DNA of 64,000 nt from contig NZ_PVNG01000007.1 of assembly GCF_003001935.1 (NCBI RefSeq), forward strand, positions 1-64,000. Reading direction: 5' to 3'. Shown one piece after another: positions 24,949-33,239 of this stretch. The position numbers and the translations under genes were made by a program. This DNA comes from Nonomuraea fuscirosea (lineage in GTDB: Bacteria; Actinomycetota; Actinomycetes; Streptosporangiales; Streptosporangiaceae). The notes below the pieces were generated by a model. It saw nothing but the letters and a program-made list of their open reading frames with translations. It had not been told where the DNA came from and did not search any database. Numbering within the stretch: position 1 is the stretch's first letter; every line of letters begins with the position of its first letter.

Positions 24949-24995
24949 TTCGCATCGAAGGGGTCAGGGGTTCGAATCCCCTCATCTCCACCAGG
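24949..24995 (+). repeat. right attachment repeat
   Basis: 47 bp identical to 12788-12834, carrying the 3' half of tRNA-Ala including CCA. It is not a functional tRNA because the 5' half is absent. Confidence 0.93.
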
Positions 24996-25030
24996 GGCCG
25001 TTCTTGAAACGGCTGGACTGAAGTTGACGG

Positions 25031-25063
25031 GATCCCGTCTGATCATCGCGATCAGACGGGATC
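25031..25063. terminator. perfect hairpin beyond the right attachment site
   Basis: GATCCCGTCTGATC (25031-25044) and GATCAGACGGGATC (25050-25063) form a perfect 14-bp stem with a 5-nt loop. It lies 36 bp after the displaced tRNA 3' end and was probably the original terminator of tRNA-Ala before the element inserted. Confidence 0.7.
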
Positions 25064-25499
25064 TTGGCGTTTCAGGGGTTCCCGAGTTTGGGATCCGAGG
25101 GTCGGCGAGATGAGTGGGCTCGGGTGCTGTCACGCGGTCGTGTGGGTGTGGTGAATGGCCTGGTGGGCATGGCGTAGCCCTCGGCCGGGACGGTGTTGGA
25201 TGTCGATGACCCGAATTGTGGCTTAAGGGTCTGGTGGGGGTTTCCCGGCTTTGGTGGGCGGGATGCTCGGATGTCCATCATCGGGGACGTCGTCATGATG
25301 GACGGCGGGGCCGGGGTCGTGCTGGTGACGCCAGGCGTCGAGGAAGTGGTCGTTGGCGACGGTGACGATGGGAGCGACCAGAAGGGTTTGGGCGACGCGG
25401 CCGTGGGCGAGCCGGTTCTTGGGGTCGCCGAGGTGGTTGAGCCAGCCGAGGGGCGGAATCGGGTTGCAGTTGCGGCCGCCGGGCCGGGAGAGTGCCACG
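25064..25499. other. gene-free stretch with a coding remnant
   Basis: No intact gene. On the minus strand, about 25385-25425, a fragment encodes PKNRLAHGRVAQTLLVA. A close copy of this segment (PKNRLAHGRAAQTILVA) lies on the minus strand at about 33105-33150. Both look like pieces of one unidentified gene family. Confidence 0.4.
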
Positions 25500-26186
25500 A
25501 TGACGGAGATTCTTCTGTTGCCCGGTGGGGGGCGGAGGTCCACGGACTGGCGGCTCGCTGCGCCGCTGCTGGAGGCAGCAGGGTTGCGCACCGTGGCGAT
25601 CGACTTGCCGGATCTGGGCTCGTGGTCTTGGGCCGGAGCCGTCGAGTCCGTGGGTGAGGCGATCAACGACCATGGCATGGAGCATCCGGCAGTGGCCGGG
25701 CACTCGCTGGGCGGCATCGTCGCGGCCCTGTGGGCCTCAGAGCATCCCGAGTGCCCGCTCGCGGTCAATCTGGACGGGCATACCAATCCCACCGGGCCCT
25801 TCGACGGAGTCGACCCGGTCGGCGCCGAGCACACGATGCGCGCGTTCCTCGCCGAACAGACTGCGGGCGATACGGAGATGACCCACTTCATCGCGCAGAT
25901 GGACGCGCTCGACCTCATCGCCGTCTACCGGGCTGCCCGCTGTCCCCTTCTAGTCGTCTCCTCCAGCGGCTCGGACCTGAGTGCGATGTTGCCCCCGGCC
26001 GTCTCGGTGGCCTTTGACGCCTACGTCCGCGGCTTTGCTCGCGAACTAAAGACAGCCGCCGCGCATACTCCGCTGCTCTCCCTCGCCGACCTGACTACCG
26101 GCCACGACATGCACCTGGAGGCTCCGCACGAAGTGGCGCGCCTCATCCTCGGCCACCTGAGCTCCGGCCACCGTCCGACCCCGTAA
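25500..26186 (+). CDS. alpha/beta hydrolase
   Basis: A 228-aa protein. It opens with a strand and oxyanion loop (ILLLPGGGRRSTDWRL), and the nucleophile elbow GHSLGG (Ser near residue 69) is present. The acid (possibly in LVVSSSGSD) and a C-terminal GHDMHLEAP with the catalytic His complete the triad. It is at the short end for the family and lacks a signal peptide. The substrate is unknown. A terminator follows at 26223-26260. Confidence 0.8.
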   Translation: MTEILLLPGGGRRSTDWRLAAPLLEAAGLRTVAIDLPDLGSWSWAGAVESVGEAINDHGMEHPAVAGHSLGGIVAALWASEHPECPLAVNLDGHTNPTGPFDGVDPVGAEHTMRAFLAEQTAGDTEMTHFIAQMDALDLIAVYRAARCPLLVVSSSGSDLSAMLPPAVSVAFDAYVRGFARELKTAAAHTPLLSLADLTTGHDMHLEAPHEVARLILGHLSSGHRPTP

Positions 26187-26222
26187 TCGTCGGCTCCCTC
26201 CCACCACGGGTGAAGACCATCC

Positions 26223-26260
26223 AGCGCCCGCTTCCGCGTGATCACGGCGGAGCGGGCGCT
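26223..26260 (+). terminator. terminator after the hydrolase
   Basis: AGCGCCCGCT (26223-26232) pairs perfectly with AGCGGGCGCT (26251-26260), with partial pairing inside, followed by GTCATTTCTC. It is 37 bp after the stop codon. Confidence 0.7.
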
Positions 26261-26421
26261 GTCATTTCTCACCAACATTTCGCCTCGTGTTGATCTTTAA
26301 CCGCTGTCAGAACTCACCTACAAGCGCTGCCCGTTGAGACCAACAAAATCGACCGGGCCTCCTCTGGCAGCGGGAGACCGCAGTTCGCGCACCTCCGGAC
26401 CACCGCACGCGGGTTCACGCC

Positions 26422-26972
26422 CCGATTGTCGCAAGCCCGCGACGGACGCGCCGACCCGGCAAGGCATGAAGACTGTTACCAGAAACGCTTTTCGTCATCT
26501 CATCTTCATGAAAAGGCGAGTTCGCCGCCTTTGCGTGACAACTGGAAGCCAGAGCACAGAAGCCGCCAGACCGTGAACGCAACCGAGGGCTGACCCTCCA
26601 CCTGGACGTTCCTCACCCACCACGCCCGCGTGCTGATCGAGATCGCCCGCGGCCCCGGGACGCGGACCCGTGACATCGCTGTCCGCATCGGCATCACCGA
26701 ACGCGCGGTGCACGGCATCGTCGCGGACCTGCACCAGGCCGGCTACCTGACCCGGGAACGGATCGGCCGCCGCAACCGCTACACCCTCGACCTGGACCAG
26801 CCCTTCCGTCACCGGAGTGAGGCTGGCCTGCCCATCGGCCGGTTGATCGCCCTCTTCACCGACCACGACCTGCACCGCCAGGCCGAATGACCGCTGGGAA
26901 CGGCGTGGGCGTCCGAAAACATCGTGTGACTCGCGCATCCAGACGCCCACGTCCCACCGATTGTCGCAAGCC
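26422..26972. repeat. 16-bp direct repeats flanking the broken regulator
   Basis: CCGATTGTCGCAAGCC occurs at 26422-26437 and again at 26957-26972, 535 bp apart, enclosing the wHTH pseudogene at 26573-26890. It could mark the ends of a small insertion or be a duplication made by recombination. The first repeat lies in a gene-free stretch of about 310 bp (26261-26572). Confidence 0.6.
26573..26890 (+). pseudogene. winged-helix regulator with an in-frame stop
   Basis: The frame from GTG 26573 reads VNATEG, then TGA at 26591-26593, then PSTWTFLTHHARVLIEIARG, with a wHTH (TRDIAVRIGITERAVHGIVADLHQAGYLTRERIGRRNRYTL) and a short tail. The part after the stop matches a common actinobacterial winged-helix family from its first residues, so the stop is a nonsense change. 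A shorter product from GTG 26630 would lose the first helix and lacks a ribosome site. Confidence 0.6.
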
Positions 26973-27074
26973 GACAGCGAAACACAGCCCTACATCGAGC
27001 GGACGCAGTGCCTGGCACCGGAGGGTCGCGCGGGGCCGCGTTAGGGACAATAGTCCTAGGTCAGAGGGTCATTC

Positions 27075-28448
27075 ATGAAGTGTTTGTCGGGGCCGGTACG
27101 AAGGCGGTGCGCGCTCATTGCCGGCGCGGCCGCAGTGGCGGTCAGCATTCTGTTCGCGGCACTTCTGATGATCCTTTTCCACCGGCTGAGCAGCGACCGC
27201 GTGCATTACATGGTGGATCGCGCGGCGGATACCCTCGCCCTGCGCGTGGAACGCGGGCAGGTACGCAACCCCATCGACTGCTGCTCCATCAACCAGCTGC
27301 AGGTCGTCGGACCCACCGGGCAGGTGGAGGCGGCGAGCCGCCAGCTGCAGGGCGAGCCCGCGTTGTCGCGGCTGGTGCCCCTCCTCAGCAATGAGAGCAC
27401 GGCCACCGAGGTGGTCTGCGGTCAGGTCATCCCCGGCCCACGGCCGTGCAGCCATGTCGTTAGACACCAGGTATACCGGGATGAGCAGCGCTGGTACGTT
27501 TTCGCCGCCGCCCCGGCCATCCCGTTCTATGTCCATCCCAGCCTGGTGGCGACCTTCATCGCCGGTGTGCTGTGTATCAGCGGGGCGGTCGCCTACAGCG
27601 CCCGCAGGATCGTCGGCGCATCCCTTGCCCCTGTCGGAATCATCCGCTCCAGCCTGGATGAGATCAACGCCACCAACCTCAGCCGCAGGGTCCCGGTTCC
27701 CGCGCCTCACGACGAGATCCATGACGTCGCCGAGAGCATCAACTACACGCTGGGCCGGTTGGAGAACGCGATCGAGCAGCAGCGCTGCTTCGCCTCCGAC
27801 GCCTCCCACGACCTTCGCAACCCGATCACCGCCATGCGAGCCGAGGTGGAAGATGCCATGCTGGACCCGGATCAGCCGGCCGTCTCCGTCCTGGGCGACA
27901 CTCTGCTGACGCATCTGGACCGGATGCACGGGATCTGCGCCGATCTGCTAATCATCGCCAGGCTGGAGACCGAAATCCCCGGACGGCGGGATCGAGTCGA
28001 TTTGGGCGACCTGGTCGCCGCCGAACATGCCAGACGTCATTCCGCCAAGCAGGTCAACATCGACACCGAGCCTGGCGTGATCGTAGCGAGCGATCGGCTG
28101 CTCCTGGCCAGGCTCGTGGGCAACCTCCTCGACAACGCGGAACGGCACGCCGAAACCACCATCACTATCACGATCCACCGGACAATGGACGTATCACCCG
28201 AAAGCCCTCACGGCAGCGCTGTACTCGAAGTGCTGGACGACGGAGCGGGCATCCCCCCGGACAAACGCGAGATGGTCTTCCAGCGATTCGTACGCCTGGA
28301 CGAAAGCCGGCAGCGCGATCCGGCCGGCACCGGCCTCGGCCTGGCGATCTCCCGGCAGATCGCCGAAGCCGGCGGCGGCACCCTCACAATCGCCGACAGC
28401 CCAGGCGGCGCCCGCTTCGTCCTGCGGCTTCCCGCAGTTCCACCCTGA
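27075..28448 (+). CDS. orphan sensor histidine kinase
   Basis: A 457-aa membrane kinase. Membrane segments at about 14-35 and 155-178 enclose an extracytoplasmic domain. Then come HAMP (about 178-230), the H-box FASDASHDLRNPITAMRAE with the phospho-His near residue 246, the N-box NLLDNAERHA and the ATP-binding G-box (DDGAGIPPDKREMVFQRFVR...GTGLGLAI). It is complete, but no response regulator is adjacent. ATG at 27075 follows AGAGG. The missing partner was probably lost in the surrounding rearrangements. Confidence 0.9.
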   Translation: MKCLSGPVRRRCALIAGAAAVAVSILFAALLMILFHRLSSDRVHYMVDRAADTLALRVERGQVRNPIDCCSINQLQVVGPTGQVEAASRQLQGEPALSRLVPLLSNESTATEVVCGQVIPGPRPCSHVVRHQVYRDEQRWYVFAAAPAIPFYVHPSLVATFIAGVLCISGAVAYSARRIVGASLAPVGIIRSSLDEINATNLSRRVPVPAPHDEIHDVAESINYTLGRLENAIEQQRCFASDASHDLRNPITAMRAEVEDAMLDPDQPAVSVLGDTLLTHLDRMHGICADLLIIARLETEIPGRRDRVDLGDLVAAEHARRHSAKQVNIDTEPGVIVASDRLLLARLVGNLLDNAERHAETTITITIHRTMDVSPESPHGSAVLEVLDDGAGIPPDKREMVFQRFVRLDESRQRDPAGTGLGLAISRQIAEAGGGTLTIADSPGGARFVLRLPAVPP

Positions 28449-28777
28449 GCGGCACATCGACGCCCCAGGGCTGACAACGTCCATCTTCTTGCCGGACGCA
28501 AGCAGGACCTCATTCATCTAGGGTGCCGGATGGCCATCTTTCATGTGCGCCACGTGGGTTGGCGACCTCGCGGACAGATCTCCAGGGGTTCTTCCGTCAT
28601 GTAGTCCACGTACGCCACGTACTGTTCAAAGGCCGGTCGCGATCGGCCCCCTGAACAGATCATGGAGGCGTCGCCGCGCCGGCGGTGGGTGCCAGGGGGT
28701 TCCGTACGGTTCCTCGGTTGGTTCAGGGCGGCTGTGGCAGCCGGGAACTTTCAGGAATCAGTTCGGCACGGAGACTC

Positions 28778-29039
28778 ATGTCAGAGACCGGCTACGGGTT
28801 CGACTTCCTGCGACTGCGTGCCGCTCCGTGAGGCCTGGGGGCTGACCGTGACGCAGATCGCTACCGCTGCCGGGCTGTCGGAGCGGGCGGTGCGCTTCTA
28901 CCTGGCCGGTGCTCGTCATCCGAGGGCGACCACCCTTCCGCGGCTGGCGCGTGCGGTCGGGCTGGTTGCAACCCCGGAGAATGGTGGAACGGTCGGATAC
29001 CCGGTTGTGATCTTCCCTTGTCAGGCTTCGGCGTCATGA
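28778..29039 (+). pseudogene. frameshifted XRE helix-turn-helix gene
   Basis: ATG 28778 with an upstream CGGAGA reads SETGYGFDFLRLRA and then hits a TGA. In the neighbouring frame the protein continues PLREAWGLTVTQIATAAGLSERAVRFYLAGARHPRATTLPRLARAVGL to a stop at 29037-29039 that overlaps the next start (ATGA). One extra G near 28823 explains the break. The two halves together make a normal small XRE protein, so this is a recent frameshift, a sequencing error, or programmed shifting. Confidence 0.65.
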
Positions 29040-29842
29040 AGCGCATCCTCGCCCTCATTCCCCTGGCCGCAGCCCTGGTGTGTGCTCCGGCCCAGGCCGC
29101 CGTCACCGACCTGGTGGCGGCGATGAAGAAGCAGTTCGTGCCCGGCCAGGGGGTCATGTTCCGCGAGACCACGCGCGTGCACTTCGACGGCACCTACATG
29201 TTCGGGAACAAGACCGAAGGCAAGATCGAGCTGGGCACCAAGGGTGTCGTGGCCGCCGAGTCGACGCGTACGCCCACGGTCAGCGCCGAGCTGGTGGAGG
29301 AGATGAAGGAGCTCGCTGACTCCCAGCAGATGGAAACCGAGCTCGAACGGGTCTACACGGTCAGCGTCGGCGACAGGCTGTACGTCAACGGCGGGACCGC
29401 GACCAAGGGACTGCCCGCCGCCAAGCTCTGGGCGCCCAGCCGCGGCCTGCCTGCCGAGGCCGCCTTCGAGAACCAGGCGGTCAACATCTTCGAACCGGCC
29501 ACGCTGAAGAAGCTGCTCGCCACCAGCAAGAGGACCGGCGTCGAGTATCGCGGCTCTCTCGCCTTCAAGGCCCTGTCGAACGTGTCTCCGACCGTCCGCT
29601 GGCACCGCCCCGGAGCCGAGTACGGCATAGACGGCGAGGTACGGGTGCACTGGCGGCTCTGGCTGGACGAGCGCGATCTCGTCAAACGGCTGCTCACCAT
29701 GTGGACGGTTCGGACCAATGACGACATCCTGATGACCACGCGCACGGACTCTCGGTACTTCGACTGGGGAACCGGCCTGCACATCACACCGCCGCCGGCG
29801 GAGAACGTCGCTACCTGGAAGGAGATCCAGGACGCGGCGTAG
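29036..29842 (+). CDS. secreted protein of unknown function
   Basis: A 268-aa protein. The N-terminus is a classical signal peptide (MKRILALIPLAAALVCAPAQA, cleavage after AQA at about residue 21). The mature part is beta-rich with no Cys, reminiscent of LolA/LppX-type lipid-binding folds, but I cannot confirm that. ATG overlaps the stop of the frameshifted XRE gene, so the two were once one transcription unit. Confidence 0.75.
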   Translation: MKRILALIPLAAALVCAPAQAAVTDLVAAMKKQFVPGQGVMFRETTRVHFDGTYMFGNKTEGKIELGTKGVVAAESTRTPTVSAELVEEMKELADSQQMETELERVYTVSVGDRLYVNGGTATKGLPAAKLWAPSRGLPAEAAFENQAVNIFEPATLKKLLATSKRTGVEYRGSLAFKALSNVSPTVRWHRPGAEYGIDGEVRVHWRLWLDERDLVKRLLTMWTVRTNDDILMTTRTDSRYFDWGTGLHITPPPAENVATWKEIQDAA

Positions 29843-29958
29843 AACAGGCGCTGCCTGAAGCGGGCAGCGCGCCTTCGAGCAGGTAGCGGTGCACGACAGC
29901 TCATGTGCCTTACGTGCCTGACAAGATCACATCTTCCTGACCTGCAAGAAGGCATCAA

Positions 29959-30300
29959 TAACCCAAGATAACCATCGATCTCCCGTGTCCGCATCGGCTC
30001 ATCGGCCGTAGCCGGCAGCGCCACCACCTGCTGTCGGAACCCCCGCAGCGGCGGTAGCTGTGCGTGCTTGACTTCAGGATCGAGGCGGGCAGAGGCGTGC
30101 GGTTCCTCCTCGACGACCACGCCGTCATCTTCGTCCATGTCGGCGTGGCTGAGGTGGTCGCCGGTGAACTCTGTCAGTGTCTCGCGCGTGATGGCCAGGC
30201 GCTGCAGTCGTTCCTCGACCGCGGCCAGTTGTGCCCGCAAGTCCTCGGCCTGCCGTAGCGCAGCCGTCTCGGCCTGGGCTACGCGTTCCAACAGTGACAC
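29959..30300 (-). pseudogene. truncated coiled-coil/wHTH protein remnant
   Basis: From GTG 30300 the frame encodes SLLERVAQAETAALRQAEDL and on, a coiled coil ending RLAITRETL, then an acidic linker and LPPLRGFRQQVVALPATADE, the start of a winged helix. Related actinobacterial proteins, as far as I recognise them, continue for another about 50 residues of wHTH; here the frame turns into non-coding sequence after LGL. The gap 29843-29958 has nothing else. Confidence 0.45.
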
Positions 30301-30493
30301 CTGCCATCGCCTTCCCCAGGAGAAGCAGCCGTACCCGTCTGCCGCATTCACGCCATGCAGCCCACCAACTCCAAACTGTAAACGGCTAAGTACTGGCAGT
30401 CACTACCGGGCTGAAGATCGTTGATGCTCAGCGGCTGTCAGTACCGATGGGCACATCGCCACCTCAGATCCGGCGCCGAGGCAGTGCCGGCCT

Positions 30494-30910
30494 TCAGTGC
30501 CAGGCCTTGATCTCCTCGGCCAGCCCCGCGAGAGACTCGACCGGATGCTCGACCTCGGTCCACGGCGGCGTGAGGTCGGTGGGCTCGAAGCGGGGGACCA
30601 CGTGGAGGTGGAAGTGGAAGACGCTCTGCCAGGCCGTCTCGCCGCTGGCGTGCCAGAGATTCACGCCAGCAGCCCCGAGCGCGCCGGCCAGCCGCCGGGA
30701 CACCTCGACCGCGGCCCGCATGACCTGCGCCGCCGTCTCCACCGGAATCTCCCCTAAGTCCCGGTAGTGCACTCTTGGCACGACCAGCGCATGCCCCCTC
30801 GTCGCCTGGGCGATGTTGAGGAAGGCGATGGTGTGCTCGTCCTCGTGGACGGTCTGCGAGGGCTCGGTGCCGGCGACGATGCGACAGAAGGTGCAGTCCA
30901 TGAGCGGCAT
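30494..30910 (-). CDS. HIT-family hydrolase
   Basis: A 138-aa protein. CTFCRIVAG at the N-terminus has a zinc-binding CxxC, as in many HIT proteins, and the family motif HFHLHVV (about residues 97-103) supplies the catalytic His. HIT proteins hydrolyse nucleotide phosphoramidates or diadenosine polyphosphates. ATG at 30910 and ATG at 30901 are both possible; neither has a strong ribosome site. Confidence 0.9.
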   Translation of the reverse strand: MPLMDCTFCRIVAGTEPSQTVHEDEHTIAFLNIAQATRGHALVVPRVHYRDLGEIPVETAAQVMRAAVEVSRRLAGALGAAGVNLWHASGETAWQSVFHFHLHVVPRFEPTDLTPPWTEVEHPVESLAGLAEEIKAWH

Positions 30911-31043
30911 GGTCACAGCGCGTTCGGTCAGCACGCAAAGGCGTTTCAGATGATGATCACTGCCCACCGCAGACAGTAGCCAGGGAAGCGATTTTCAGGG
31001 CTCAAGCTTCGGTCAGGTCAGGCCCACTCGTGAACACCCCACT

Positions 31044-31147
31044 AGGAAGATGCAGGTGAGAAGGGTCTTTGGAGCAATCCAGAGGCCCTTTTCTCATGTC
31101 TGGAAGTCGATGAAAGCCAATCGGGGAGCCATCTCACTCGGACTCTC
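31044..31147 (+). repeat. second copy of the element's left-end sequence
   Basis: 104 bp matching 12832-12935 with two adjacent mismatches (GG to AA at 12893-12894). It includes the terminator hairpin (31063-31092) and the GAGCCAATCGGGGAGCCA motif, and stops exactly where the integrase stop codon begins. The 47-bp core is absent; only ACTAGG precedes it. Confidence 0.9.
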
Positions 31148-31373
31148 GACGATCCAGGAGGAGCGCAGCCGGAACGCCGACAGGGCGGGCAGACCGCTGG
31201 TCGAGGTGTGGCGCGCCGTCCAGGAGCTGAACCGGTCCTTGGCGTGCCGGGCGATGCGCTGGGGCCGGAACATGAACCGGTCGCCAGGCTGGTCGGCGGC
31301 ATTGGCCAGGACGTCCTTCCAGGTGGTGCGGGAGCCTGGTGCTGAGGACGAACGGGTGAGGCTGGCTCCGTTG

Positions 31374-31967
31374 TCATGCCCGCGAGGTGAGAGTTGGCCG
31401 CGTCCAGAGGGTGAGGTCGCTGCTGGTGGCAACGGCAAGGGTGAGGCCTGAGGGCGAGAATCCGGCGGCGCGGAAGGTGGAGTAGTTGGCGTGGAAGATG
31501 TGCCACCAGCCTTGTCCCGGCGGGTCTTTGAAGATGTCGCCATCGGCGGAGAGCAGGACGCGGTCGTTGGGCCATTCGGGGCTGACGACGTCGAGACCCC
31601 AGCCGTCCGGAGTGGTGCTGTGCAGGCCGCCGCCGAAGAGGCCGGCAATGTGCACCCGGGTGCCCGCGACAGGCCCAAGTCCGGGGCAGGTGAGGTCTGG
31701 GGAGACGTCAGGGGTGCTGGTGTCGGGGTCGGGATCACGATCTCGGGCGATCTTCTCGCCGGTGACCGCGTCGAAGAGCCCATGGCCGTCGTGGGAGACG
31801 ACCATGACCAGATCTCTTCTGCTCTCTGGATGGACGGCGAAGCCGATGCCGAGCAGGCCCCCGATGGGGGTTCTGTTGTCCAGCACCGGTCGCCAGGGTG
31901 CTGGGGCCTGAACGACGGAAGCAGCCAGAAAGTGGTGGCGCAGCCGTTGCTGATAGTCCGAGATCAA
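31374..31967 (-). CDS. hypothetical protein
   Basis: A 197-aa soluble protein, rich in Gly/Asp/Pro with many short strands (HPESRRDLVMVVSHDGHGLFDAVTGEKI, then NDRVLLSADGDIF), suggesting a beta-propeller-like or SMI1/WD-type fold. I do not recognise a family. The TTG at 31967 is preceded by AGGGAGA at suitable spacing; no ATG start gives a similar length. It is isolated from neighbours. Confidence 0.6.
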   Translation of the reverse strand: MISDYQQRLRHHFLAASVVQAPAPWRPVLDNRTPIGGLLGIGFAVHPESRRDLVMVVSHDGHGLFDAVTGEKIARDRDPDPDTSTPDVSPDLTCPGLGPVAGTRVHIAGLFGGGLHSTTPDGWGLDVVSPEWPNDRVLLSADGDIFKDPPGQGWWHIFHANYSTFRAAGFSPSGLTLAVATSSDLTLWTRPTLTSRA

Positions 31968-32089
31968 CGCATCTCCCTGTGTGGTCGTGCTCCGTGATCA
32001 AGTACGAACCCGCCATGAAACTTGGGGATATCCGCCAACTGAAGTTTGTCGCTCTCTAGAATGGTGAGCTCAAACCTTCCCTCAGCCGT

Positions 32090-32369
32090 CATATATCGAC
32101 CAAGGCGGCCGTCGCCGACCTGGTGCGCGGGCTGGCCAGGGATCTCGGGCCACGCGGCATCACCGTGAACAACGTGCAGCCCGGCCCCACGGCCAACGAC
32201 AGCATGAGCGCCGACGGTCCCGCCGCCCAGGCCATGATCAAATGGCTGGCTCTGCCTCGGATCGGCACGCCGGAAGAGGTCTCCGCCCTGGTCTCTCATC
32301 TCGTCGGACCCGGAGGGCGCCTTCATCACCGGCGCCACCCTCGCCATCGATGGCGGCTTCACCGCTTAG
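32090..32369 (+). pseudogene. C-terminal fragment of an SDR oxidoreductase, frameshifted
   Basis: The frame starting ISTKAAVADLVRGLARDLG and continuing PRGITVNNVQPGPT is the C-terminal half of a short-chain dehydrogenase (from just after the active-site Tyr, with its Lys in STKAA). After LVSHLVGP one extra C (about 32309) shifts the frame, and EGAFITGATLAIDGGFTA plus a stop follow. The N-terminal 150 residues, including the NAD-binding site, are absent. Confidence 0.8.
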
Positions 32370-32467
32370 TCGGTGCGGAACGTACCGTGTGCCTGCTCTG
32401 GATTTTCCGGATGGATGACCTCGCTCCTCTCGATCCTGGTACGGAGCGCGGTGGCGACCGTGGCGTG

Positions 32468-33046
32468 TCAGCAATTGAGCGCGGTAGTGGACTGGGGTCG
32501 GCCCGAGGCGGGGTCCAAGGCTATGGGGAACGTTCGTCCGTCGGTCACCCGGATCTCCACGGAGCCCGGCCCCGTCCACTTGACCGAGTCGAAGGCGTCG
32601 TCGGGGTCGTCGTCGTTGATGCAGCCGAGGTCCCACTCCTTGCTGAGCAACCCGTCGTCTCTGCGGAGGCTGAGCCGCATCACGGAGTCCGGCCCGAAAC
32701 CCGCCGGTGACTGCTGGAGCCGGATCCGGTACGGGGCGGGCCCGTCGACGAAGCCGGCCTCCTCGGTGGCGGTGAACGAAAGGGCGACCAATGCCACGAA
32801 CAGCGCACCGCTCGCGCCCAGCCCGGCAAGGACGGCGATCAGGACGCGTAGCCATCCCCACCGCAGCCCGAGGGCGGCGCATGCCGTCAGGAGACAGGCC
32901 AGCGCGCCGAACGCGAACGGATGGTTCAGATGCTCCCTCAAGAGCACCAGGTCGGAGTCGTGGAAGTACGGCAGGACTGCGAGGCCACCCGCGCAGAGTG
33001 AGGCGGCCACCAGGACGAGTGAGCGAGGAGGCATGGTGGATCCCAT
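32468..33046 (-). CDS. membrane protein of unknown function
   Basis: About 192 aa with three hydrophobic segments (about residues 8-25, 45-62, 66-88) and an extracytoplasmic C-terminal domain of about 100 residues rich in Asp and Pro. No family recognised. ATG 33046 and ATG 33034 are both possible. It is isolated among remnants; the upstream region (33047-33239) carries the second PKNRLAHGR-type remnant. Confidence 0.6.
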   Translation of the reverse strand: MGSTMPPRSLVLVAASLCAGGLAVLPYFHDSDLVLLREHLNHPFAFGALACLLTACAALGLRWGWLRVLIAVLAGLGASGALFVALVALSFTATEEAGFVDGPAPYRIRLQQSPAGFGPDSVMRLSLRRDDGLLSKEWDLGCINDDDPDDAFDSVKWTGPGSVEIRVTDGRTFPIALDPASGRPQSTTALNC

Positions 33047-33239
33047 CGGTGAGGTGCCACCGAGATCATGACAGGACCGTGGTGCCGTAACCCCCAAGTA
33101 CGACGCGACCAGGATGGTCTGGGCGGCGCGTCCGTGGGCGAGTCGGTTCTTGGGATGGCGGGCGCTGGAGGCGTGCGGGTTGGGCCGACGCCCTCCGCGT
33201 CCTCGCGGAGCGTACGTGCGCGGACGGTGAGCGCGCCGA

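Larger units (their letters stand above)
12788..24995. mobile_element. integrative element in tRNA-Ala (AICE-like), 12.2 kb
   Basis: It is bounded by 47-bp direct repeats (12788-12834 and 24949-24995). The left copy is the 3' half of tRNA-Ala including the CCA end; the right copy is the displaced 3' end. Gene order from the left: tyrosine integrase, ribbon-helix-helix protein, excisionase-like protein, FtsK-type transfer ATPase, small membrane and zinc proteins, two hypothetical proteins and an XRE/TPR regulator, then cargo (CutA-like, small membrane protein, large ATPase). The Int-Xis-FtsK set is that of actinomycete integrative and conjugative elements, which move double-stranded DNA with one FtsK-like protein and no relaxase. 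I find no recognisable Rep initiator. Confidence 0.88.

Noticed and set aside
24949-24995. A second tRNA-Ala gene
   Set aside because: Only the 3' half is present; there is no acceptor 5' strand or D arm. It is the displaced attachment repeat.
29353-29958. Continuation of the coiled-coil remnant through the secreted-protein gene on the minus strand
   Set aside because: Homology-like sequence ends near 29959, and the rest is antisense to a gene with a clear signal peptide.
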